Source: Oscillospiraceae bacterium
GTDB taxonomy: Bacteria; Bacillota; Clostridia; Oscillospirales; Ruminococcaceae
Reading direction: 5' to 3'
DNA length: 22,866 bases
Assembly: GCA_016303235.1 (NCBI GenBank)
Contig: JAEDMB010000011.1
Span: 1 to 22,866, forward strand
Positions within the stretch are counted from its first letter, which is position 1. Each line of letters starts with the position of its first letter. The notes beneath the pieces were generated by a model, which saw nothing but the letters and a program-made list of their open reading frames with translations, had not been told where the DNA came from and did not search any database. This document shows, piece after piece, positions 14,206-20,094 of this stretch. The translations under genes and the position numbers were made by a program.

Positions 14206-15957
14206 ATGAATGAAAATATTATGGAAGCTGTATCGGGTGAAGTATTCGGTGTATGGTTTCTGATTGGTGCAGCACTTGTATTCTTTATGCAGTGCGGATT
14301 CGCAATGGTTGAAACCGGTTTCACAAGAGCTAAAAATGCCGGAAATATCATAATGAAAAACCTTATGGATTTCTGCATAGGTACAGTAGTATTTATACTT
14401 ATAGGTTTCGGACTTCTTTTAGGCGAGGACGTTGCCGGACTTCTCGGCAAGCCCGGATTCGATATTATTACAGATTATCAGAATTTCGACTGGTCAAGCT
14501 TTGTATTCAACCTTGTATTCTGTGCTACGACTGCTACAATAGTATCAGGTGCAATGGCAGAAAGAACGAAATTCATTTCATATTGTATATATTCATCAGT
14601 AATTTCCGCACTTATCTATCCTATTGAAGCTCACTGGATTTGGGGCGGTGGCTGGCTTGCTGAATGGGGATTCCACGATTTCGCCGGCTCATGTGCAATT
14701 CATATGGTAGGCGGTATCTCAGCACTTATCGGTGCAAAAATCCTCGGCCCACGTATAGGAAAATTCAAAACTGACAAAGACGGAAAAGTAATAAAAGTAA
14801 GAGCAATCCCCGGACATTCACTTACACTCGGTGCATTAGGCTGCTTTATACTCTGGTTTGGTTGGTATGGATTCAACGGTGCTGCTGCAACATCAATCCC
14901 GCAGCTTGGCTCAATTTTCGTAACAACTACAATCGCTCCTGCCGTTGCAACTTTTGTATGTATGATTTTCACATGGCTTAAATACGGAAAGCCTGATGTT
15001 TCAATGTGTCTTAACGCATCACTTGCAGGTCTTGTAGGTATAACAGCAGGCTGTGACGTTATGAACTCTGTCGGTGCAATATTTGTAGGTCTTGTTTCAG
15101 GTCTGCTTGTACCGTTCGGAGTATGGCTCCTTGACTATGTTCTCCATATAGATGACCCGGTAGGTGCAGTAGCAGTTCACATGATGAACGGTATATGGGG
15201 TACAATAGCAGTAGGTCTTTTCGCAACAGATTCAGCACCTTCAAACACTCTTAACGGCTTATTCTATGGCGGAGGATTTGACCTCCTCGGTAAACAGCTT
15301 GTCGGAGTCCTTGCAGTAGGTGCGTGGACAGCAGTAACAATTACAATTACATTCTTTGTAATCAAGGCTACAATCGGACTCAGAGCATCAGCTGAAGAAG
15401 AAATCATCGGTCTTGACGCTACTGAACACAATCTCCCGTCATCATATGCAGACTTTATGCCTTCAATTGATTCAATCAAGCAGATGGACAAGCAGGCTCA
15501 CAAGGCTGGTATTGAAGTTCCTGAACCGCCTATTCCGGTTGAAGCTCCCGCTGTCAAGAAAGTTGTTTCCGAAAAATCCGGAACAGAAACAGAGGCAAAG
15601 CTTACAAAAATCAGTATCATATGCAAGCAGAACAAGCTTGAGGCTTTACAGCAGAAACTTATGGAAGTCGGCGTAAAGGGTATTACAGTAACACAGGTTC
15701 TCGGATACGGTACACAGAAAGGTCACGATGTATATTATCGTGGTGTTAAAGATGAGGCATCAACACTTCTTCCAAAGGTAAAGGTTGAGGCTGTCGTATC
15801 AAAGATACCGGTTGAAAAGGTTATTGAGGCATCAAAAGAGGCTCTCTATACAGGAAATATCGGCGACGGTAAAATGTTCATCTATGACGTTGAAAACGTT
15901 GTTAAAGTTCGTACAGGCGAGCAGGGCTATGATGCACTTCAGGGCGATGACTATTAA
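14206..15957 (+). CDS. amtB: Ammonium channel AmtB fused to a PII (GlnK-like) domain
   Basis: 583 residues. Residues about 1-410 form an Amt/MEP channel with about eleven membrane segments that admits ammonium. Asp158 in DFAG, His166 in the following IHMVGG and His325 in VHMMNGIWG match the conserved Asp and the twin His of the pore. A Pro/Glu/Lys-rich linker (about 430-463) joins a C-terminal PII domain (about 464-583): LTKISIICKQNKLEALQQKL, VKGITVTQVLGYGTQKGH, LLPKVKVEAVV, the B-loop TGNIGDGKMF and the C-loop VRTGEQG. PII proteins read ATP/ADP and 2-oxoglutarate and plug AmtB, so here sensor and channel are one chain. The T-loop keeps YRG but has no Tyr at the place of Tyr51, so uridylylation there is unlikely. 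Such fusions occur in some Clostridia. Single-gene unit with a terminator after it. Confidence 0.94.
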   Translation: MNENIMEAVSGEVFGVWFLIGAALVFFMQCGFAMVETGFTRAKNAGNIIMKNLMDFCIGTVVFILIGFGLLLGEDVAGLLGKPGFDIITDYQNFDWSSFVFNLVFCATTATIVSGAMAERTKFISYCIYSSVISALIYPIEAHWIWGGGWLAEWGFHDFAGSCAIHMVGGISALIGAKILGPRIGKFKTDKDGKVIKVRAIPGHSLTLGALGCFILWFGWYGFNGAAATSIPQLGSIFVTTTIAPAVATFVCMIFTWLKYGKPDVSMCLNASLAGLVGITAGCDVMNSVGAIFVGLVSGLLVPFGVWLLDYVLHIDDPVGAVAVHMMNGIWGTIAVGLFATDSAPSNTLNGLFYGGGFDLLGKQLVGVLAVGAWTAVTITITFFVIKATIGLRASAEEEIIGLDATEHNLPSSYADFMPSIDSIKQMDKQAHKAGIEVPEPPIPVEAPAVKKVVSEKSGTETEAKLTKISIICKQNKLEALQQKLMEVGVKGITVTQVLGYGTQKGHDVYYRGVKDEASTLLPKVKVEAVVSKIPVEKVIEASKEALYTGNIGDGKMFIYDVENVVKVRTGEQGYDALQGDDY

Positions 15958-15976
15958 TAAAAATTCTGCAACATTT

Positions 15977-16010
15977 CGGGACGGATTTGCTAATCTGTCC
16001 CGATTTTTTT
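15977..16010 (+). terminator. Intrinsic terminator of amtB
   Basis: CGGGACGGAT (15977-15986), loop TTGCTA, ATCTGTCCCG (15993-16002): a 10-bp stem with one G-U pair, followed by seven T (16004-16010). It separates amtB from the downstream RNase operon, which has its own promoter. Confidence 0.92.
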
Positions 16011-16021
16011 CGCAATAATGA

Positions 16022-16050
16022 TTGACATTTCCGAAAAGTGGGTATATAAT
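16022..16050 (+). promoter_or_regulatory. Consensus sigma-A promoter of the barnase/barstar-Nudix/GS-like/ANTAR operon
   Basis: TTGACA (16022-16027) and TATAAT (16045-16050) are 17 nt apart, an exact consensus. The start is predicted near 16057, only about 20 nt before the TTG start codon. No terminator or other strong promoter is seen from here to 19381, so the four following genes are probably one transcript. Confidence 0.85.
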
Positions 16051-16077
16051 TGATTGTGCAAGGAAAGGAGATTTGTT

Positions 16078-16680
16078 TTGAAAAATAAAAAAATATTTTT
16101 AAGTATAGCCGGTATGATAGTCCTGATAATTCTCGGAATAGTACTTAAAGACAATGCATTTGAATTTATTCCGGAAGAAAGCATTGTTTCAGAAAGTGAA
16201 ATTTCAGAAATTTCCGAATCTGCTGATAATACAGAAGAATATTCCGAAGAAACTGAAATTATAACTTCCGCTGAACCTGATACCAGTTATTATAATTCTG
16301 AAACGGAAACAGAACCAATAACGACAGACAATAATATTATACTCGAATCCGGTAGCTATACCACTCCCGAAGATGTCGCAGAATATATACATACATTCGG
16401 AACACTTCCCAATAATTTCATCAAAAAAAATGATGCAATTGCACTCGGCTGGGACAGCAAAAAGGGCAATTTATGGGAAGTCGCTGAAGGTATGAGCATA
16501 GGCGGAGACAGATTCGGAAACTATGAGGGACTTCTCCCCGATTCCGACGGAAGAATATGGACAGAATGTGATGTGAACTATAACGGCGGATTCAGAGGTG
16601 CTGAACGCATTATATTTTCAAATGACGGTCTTATTTTCTACACTGATGACCATTATCAGACTTTTGAACAGCTATATTAA
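16078..16680 (+). CDS. Membrane-tethered barnase-type ribonuclease
   Basis: 200 residues. An N-terminal signal anchor (about 6-23) with no clear cleavage site is followed by a Ser/Glu/Thr-rich spacer (about 35-90). Residues 100-200 form a barnase (ribonuclease N1/T1 superfamily) domain. By eye it aligns without gaps to Bacillus barnase recalled from memory, about 55 of 101 residues identical, with a constant offset of +90. All catalytic residues are kept: Lys117 (barnase Lys27), Glu163 (Glu73, general base), Arg173 (Arg83), Arg177 (Arg87) and His192 (His102, general acid), plus the SIGGD and DHYQTF blocks. It should cleave RNA, preferring after guanine, outside the cell at the membrane. The TTG start at 16078 is chosen because it lies 7 nt after AAAGGAG (16064-16070); an upstream in-frame TTG at 16054 lies before that site. 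The inhibitor gene follows 26 nt later. Confidence 0.93.
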   Translation: MKNKKIFLSIAGMIVLIILGIVLKDNAFEFIPEESIVSESEISEISESADNTEEYSEETEIITSAEPDTSYYNSETETEPITTDNNIILESGSYTTPEDVAEYIHTFGTLPNNFIKKNDAIALGWDSKKGNLWEVAEGMSIGGDRFGNYEGLLPDSDGRIWTECDVNYNGGFRGAERIIFSNDGLIFYTDDHYQTFEQLY

Positions 16681-16706
16681 TTACAAAGTTTAAAGGAGCT
16701 TTTTTT

Positions 16707-17510
16707 ATGGATACTGAAATTTTTCTGAGCAGACGCTTTACACCGGCGGAATTGCATAAGGAACTTGCAGAAAAACTTGGATTTCCCGAATATTACGGAA
16801 AAAATCTTGACGCACTCTATGATTGTCTTAATGAAATAAAATCACTTAATGCTGATATATATATTTCCAATGAGAATATAAGCAACAGCACTATTGACGG
16901 CATACTTGATATATTCTATAAAGTTTCGGAGGAAAACAGTAATTTTTCTTTTTCAGTATATGACGAGGAATTTCTGAATATAGTAGACGAAAACGAACAT
17001 GTTACAAACCGTATAAAACCACGTTCTCTCGTACACCGTGACGGAGACGGTCATCTTACTTCACATATATGGATTATCCGCCGTGTTGATATGTCAATAT
17101 ATGTACTTTTGCAGAAACGTTCAAAGGAAAAATTATTCTTTCCGGATTTCTATGACGTATCATCAGCAGGTCATACATCAGCCGGTGAGGAATCAAGATA
17201 TTCAGCAGTAAGAGAGCTTGAAGAAGAACTCGGAATCACTGCCGACCCCAGAAATCTTGAATTTATCGGAATGGAAAAGTCACTCAAGGTATGCAATACA
17301 AGACTCGGAAAACGTACTGACAGGGAATTTGCATCAGTATTTATATACACAAAGCCCGTTGACATAAAAAACATTAAAATTGACAAATCGGAAGTTTCAG
17401 AAGTCTGCTGGGTAGATATTGATGAATGTATCGCAAGAATAGATGATGAAAGCTTTCCGAACTGCCTTAGCCTTTCGGAACTTAAAAGACTAAGAAAAAA
17501 AGTTCTGTAA
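16707..17510 (+). CDS. Barstar-Nudix fusion protein (predicted barnase inhibitor)
   Basis: 267 residues, cytoplasmic, no signal. Residues 1-85 are a barstar domain: AELHKELAEKLGFPEYYGKN then LDALYDCL, with Tyr29, Asp35 and Asp39 at the same positions as the barnase-contacting residues of Bacillus barstar; Trp38 is Tyr here. Residues about 90-267 are a Nudix hydrolase of the IPP-isomerase-like/YfcD group (PRSLVHRDGDGHLTSHIWII), with a complete Nudix box from Gly155 to Ile177 (Gly155, Glu161, Arg169-Glu170, Glu173-Glu174). The barstar part should plug the active site of the upstream RNase and protect the cytoplasm. The Nudix part could hydrolyse a nucleotide or other diphosphate; the substrate is unknown. 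The frame is continuous with no sign of a sequencing fusion. Start ATG follows AAAGGAG. It lies 26 nt after the RNase gene and 28 nt before the GS-like gene. Confidence 0.92.
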   Translation: MDTEIFLSRRFTPAELHKELAEKLGFPEYYGKNLDALYDCLNEIKSLNADIYISNENISNSTIDGILDIFYKVSEENSNFSFSVYDEEFLNIVDENEHVTNRIKPRSLVHRDGDGHLTSHIWIIRRVDMSIYVLLQKRSKEKLFFPDFYDVSSAGHTSAGEESRYSAVRELEEELGITADPRNLEFIGMEKSLKVCNTRLGKRTDREFASVFIYTKPVDIKNIKIDKSEVSEVCWVDIDECIARIDDESFPNCLSLSELKRLRKKVL

Positions 17511-17538
17511 AAATAAATTGAATGGAGGATTTTTTAAT

Positions 17539-18786
17539 ATGAGCTTTTCACCTATTGAAGTACTGAATTTTGTAGAGGAAAATGATGTTAAATTCATACG
17601 TCTCACATTCTGCGACATTTTCGGAAATCTGAAAAATATCGCAATTATGCCAAAAGAACTCCCGAGAGCTTTCAAGCATGGCATATCATTTGACGCTTCC
17701 GGAATAACCGGAGAATGTTCGGATTTGTTGCTTTTTCCGGATATTTCAACCCTTTCCGTACTCCCCTGGAGACCAAAGTCAGGCAGAGTAGTCAGATTTT
17801 TCTGCAATATAAAAAATGCGGACGGCTCGGACTATCCGGGGGATTTGAGAAAACAGCTCCACGATGAAATAATGGCGTTAAATTCAGACGGATATTCATG
17901 CGAATTTGCTACCAAATGCGAATTTTATCTTTTCAATCTCGATGACAATGGCGAACCGACTAAAATTCCGCATGACCATGGCGGTTATCTTGATGTTGCA
18001 CCTCTTGACAAGTGCGAAAATACAAGACGTGAAATCTGTCTTTCACTTGAGGAAATGGGACTTAATCCGAAAAGCTCATGTCATAAGCACGGCTGGGGAC
18101 AGAATGAAATTGACTTCAAAAAAAGCGAACCTGTTACCGCTGCGGACAATATGGTTCACTATAAAACAGTCGTAAAGTCAATAGCATCGCAGAATGGTCT
18201 TTATGCGTCATTTATGCCCAAACCTCTCAAAAATCAGCCCGGAAGTATGCTGAATATATGCCTTAGCATAAAGAAAAACGGAACTGATATTTTAGGCTCT
18301 GACGAGGGAAATTATTTCATAGCCGGAATACTTAAAAGAATACCTGAAATGACTGCATTTCTTAACCCCACAACAAATTCATACCAGCGTTTCGGAGTCG
18401 GATACGCTCCTGAATACATAAACTGGAGTTTCAGCAACAATTCACCTCTTATAAGAGTTTCAAATGCTAACGGAGAATCACCTACTATTGAAGTGCGTTC
18501 AGCCGATGCAACATGCAACCCGTATATTGCATTCAAGCTTATACTTTCCGCAGGCTTTGAGGGAATTAAAAACAGAGAGGAACTTCCTCCGGAATCCGAA
18601 ACAAAAATAAAACTTCCCTCCTCTCTTGAAAAAGCTTATGAAATCGCCTGCGACAGCGACTTTATAAAATCAGTTTTAAACGAAAAAACAAGAAATCCGA
18701 TTCTGAATAACATCTCGCACACATGGCGTGAGTATAGAATCTCAAAAGATAATTTTGAAGAAAAAAGATATTTTCCATTCATATAA
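17539..18786 (+). CDS. Glutamine synthetase type I-like protein, predicted catalytically impaired
   Basis: 415 residues, slightly shorter than the usual GSI-alpha of about 440. The fold is clear: VKFIRLTFCDIFGNLKNI beta-grasp at the start, GQNEIDF, ASFMPKPL, NPTTNSY and IEVRSAD...NPYIAF. Several ligand positions are changed by alignment to remembered GSI: the motif usually ending EPEF reads TKCEF (first Glu is Lys), HHEVA reads CHKHG (metal Glu is Lys), GSGMHCN reads GSMLNIC (His lost), and the NRS Arg is Asn. Glu131-, Glu220-, Glu357- and Arg359-equivalents remain. Glutamine synthesis is therefore doubtful; a sensory or regulatory role is likelier. The ATG at 17539 follows GGAGG (17524-17528); an upstream in-frame TTG at 17518 precedes that site and is rejected. 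ANTAR gene follows 21 nt later, as glnA and nitR are paired in some clostridia. Confidence 0.85.
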   Translation: MSFSPIEVLNFVEENDVKFIRLTFCDIFGNLKNIAIMPKELPRAFKHGISFDASGITGECSDLLLFPDISTLSVLPWRPKSGRVVRFFCNIKNADGSDYPGDLRKQLHDEIMALNSDGYSCEFATKCEFYLFNLDDNGEPTKIPHDHGGYLDVAPLDKCENTRREICLSLEEMGLNPKSSCHKHGWGQNEIDFKKSEPVTAADNMVHYKTVVKSIASQNGLYASFMPKPLKNQPGSMLNICLSIKKNGTDILGSDEGNYFIAGILKRIPEMTAFLNPTTNSYQRFGVGYAPEYINWSFSNNSPLIRVSNANGESPTIEVRSADATCNPYIAFKLILSAGFEGIKNREELPPESETKIKLPSSLEKAYEIACDSDFIKSVLNEKTRNPILNNISHTWREYRISKDNFEEKRYFPFI

Positions 18787-18807
18787 TAAATTAAAACGGA
18801 GGCTCTT

Positions 18808-19377
18808 ATGGAACGTGCATTAATAGTTTCAGGTTCGGAAAAGGGAATTGATGCCGTTGCACAATTACTGAAAAATGCCGGATATTCACAAATTACAGCA
18901 ATCAACAGCGGGAGCGAGGCTCGCCGTCTGATAGATACGACAGAATACGAAATAATCGTTATAAATACTCCTGTATCGGACGAATTTGGTCACGAACTTG
19001 CCGTTATGATGTCTGAATCCTCAACAGCCGGAATAATTCTTATATGCCGTGCGGAAATTGCAGATGATGTTTCCGATAAAGTCGGGGAATTTGGTGTATG
19101 CGTAGTTTCAAAACCCCTTAACCGTTCAGTATTTCATCAGTCATTAAAGCTCGTTCAGGCTACAAGAGCAAGAATGCTCGGACTTAAGAGGGAGAATGTC
19201 AAGCTTTTAACGAAGATTGACGAATTAAGACTTATAAACCGTGCAAAATGTGCATTAATGGAATACCTGAAGCTTACCGAACCTCAGGCACATCGCTATA
19301 TAGAAAAACAGGCTATGGACAGCCGTCAGACAAGAAAAGAAGTTGCTATGAATATACTTTCACGATACGAAAGATAA
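18808..19377 (+). CDS. ANTAR-domain antitermination regulator with degenerate receiver (NitR-like)
   Basis: 189 residues, cytoplasmic. Residues about 1-118 fold like a response-regulator receiver, but the phosphorylation site is degraded. The acidic pair after the first strand reads SGSE, the acceptor Asp is Asn (VINTPVSDEFG), and only the late Lys of VSKP is kept, so phosphorylation is unlikely. A coiled-coil helix (about 120-145) leads to an ANTAR domain (about 135-186) with the typical RLINRAKCALMEYLKLTEPQ and the three-helix A-H-RYIEKQAMDSRQTRKEVA stretch. ANTAR proteins bind paired hexaloop RNA hairpins and prevent leader termination. It is last in the operon, after the GS-like gene, and the amtB leader has a plausible target. 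A role as nitrogen-responsive antiterminator controlled by its neighbour is inferred. Confidence 0.9.
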   Translation: MERALIVSGSEKGIDAVAQLLKNAGYSQITAINSGSEARRLIDTTEYEIIVINTPVSDEFGHELAVMMSESSTAGIILICRAEIADDVSDKVGEFGVCVVSKPLNRSVFHQSLKLVQATRARMLGLKRENVKLLTKIDELRLINRAKCALMEYLKLTEPQAHRYIEKQAMDSRQTRKEVAMNILSRYER

Positions 19378-19381
19378 TAAG

Positions 19382-19411
19382 GGCGGATTTTTAAAAAATC
19401 CGCCTTTTTTT
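19382..19411 (+). terminator. Intrinsic terminator of the RNase/GS-like/ANTAR operon
   Basis: GGCGGATTTT (from 19382) pairs with AAAATCCGCC (to 19404), followed by seven T (19405-19411). It lies 4 nt after the ANTAR stop codon. Confidence 0.93.
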
Positions 19412-19431
19412 GTCATAATATACATACAGAA

Positions 19432-19445
19432 ACAAAAATTTTTGT
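19432..19445. repeat. 14-bp palindrome upstream of the sigma factor gene
   Basis: ACAAAAATTTTTGT (19432-19445) is a perfect palindrome about 80 nt before the sigma factor start. It could be an operator, but AT-rich palindromes of this size arise by chance in such DNA. In the same gap TATACT (19482-19487) and TGCAAC (19472-19477) are possible promoter parts, without a clear matching partner. Confidence 0.3.
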
Positions 19446-19525
19446 ATATTCCTACAAATTTAATAAATCACTGCAACAAAATATACTATTTACGGCACTG
19501 TATTTATAAAAGGGGGGGAATTATT

Positions 19526-20077
19526 GTGAATGACATTTCGGCAGTATCCTATATAAATGACGATGACAGCAGTTTTGAAAAAGATGTGAGGCTTGCAGTT
19601 GCAGGCGATACTGATGCATTTTCACGCCTTTATTCCCTTGTATATAAAGACATGTATCACATAGCAAGATATAATCTCCGTAACAGTCACGATGCAAGCG
19701 ATGCGGTCAGCGATGCCGTTGCAGATGCCTTTGAATCCATTAAAAATCTCCGCAATGAAAAGGCTTTCAGAAGCTGGATTATGAAAATTCTTTCCGCTAA
19801 GATAAAGAAAAAACAGAAAGAATATTTAAATGACAATACATGCGAATATGAGGAAACTGTTTCAGAATCAGAGAATTTCAACTATGAATATCATGATTTG
19901 AAAATAGCTCTTGAAAGTCTTGACGAAAAATCAAAAATGATTCTTTCAATGTCAGTGATAAACGGATACACAAGCCTTGAAATTGCAAAAATATGCAGAA
20001 TAAATCCGGCAACAGTAAGGTCAAGGCTTATGAGAATAAAGAAAAAATTAAGACTGAATCTTGAAGAATCAGACTGA
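19526..20077 (+). CDS. ECF-type RNA polymerase sigma factor
   Basis: 183 residues. Region 2 (about 20-90) shows DAFSRLYSLVYKDMYHIARY, the D-A-S-D-A-V-S-D-A-V helix and KAFRSWIMKILSAKIK. Region 4 (about 130-180) shows LDEKSKMILSMSVINGYTSLEIAKI followed by INPATVRSRLMRIKKKL, the DNA-binding helix-turn-helix. There is no region 1 or 3, as in extracytoplasmic-function sigma factors. The GTG at 19526 is chosen: it lies 7 nt after a seven-G ribosome binding site (19512-19518), while the longer in-frame ORF upstream has no such site. The next gene begins 17 nt later and is a membrane protein with a small cytoplasmic N-terminus, the usual arrangement for a cognate anti-sigma factor. The signal sensed is unknown. 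Confidence 0.88.
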   Translation: MNDISAVSYINDDDSSFEKDVRLAVAGDTDAFSRLYSLVYKDMYHIARYNLRNSHDASDAVSDAVADAFESIKNLRNEKAFRSWIMKILSAKIKKKQKEYLNDNTCEYEETVSESENFNYEYHDLKIALESLDEKSKMILSMSVINGYTSLEIAKICRINPATVRSRLMRIKKKLRLNLEESD

Positions 20078-20094
20078 TAAAAGGAGAATTTTTT

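Noticed and set aside
13956..14213. Open frame of 85 codons upstream of amtB
   Set aside because: It runs through the consensus amtB promoter and leader hairpins, has no ribosome binding site, and overlaps the amtB start.
17518..17538. TTG start for the GS-like gene
   Set aside because: It lies upstream of the GGAGG site that serves the ATG at 17539; the extra residues do not extend the family homology.
19472..19496. ECF-type autoregulated promoter (TGCAAC then CGGC)
   Set aside because: The -35 is only approximate and the -10 lacks a CGT core; noted but not supported enough to list as a promoter.
19442..19525. Upstream extension of the sigma factor
   Set aside because: The extra 28 codons cross the promoter region and the seven-G ribosome binding site, and do not resemble sigma region 2.
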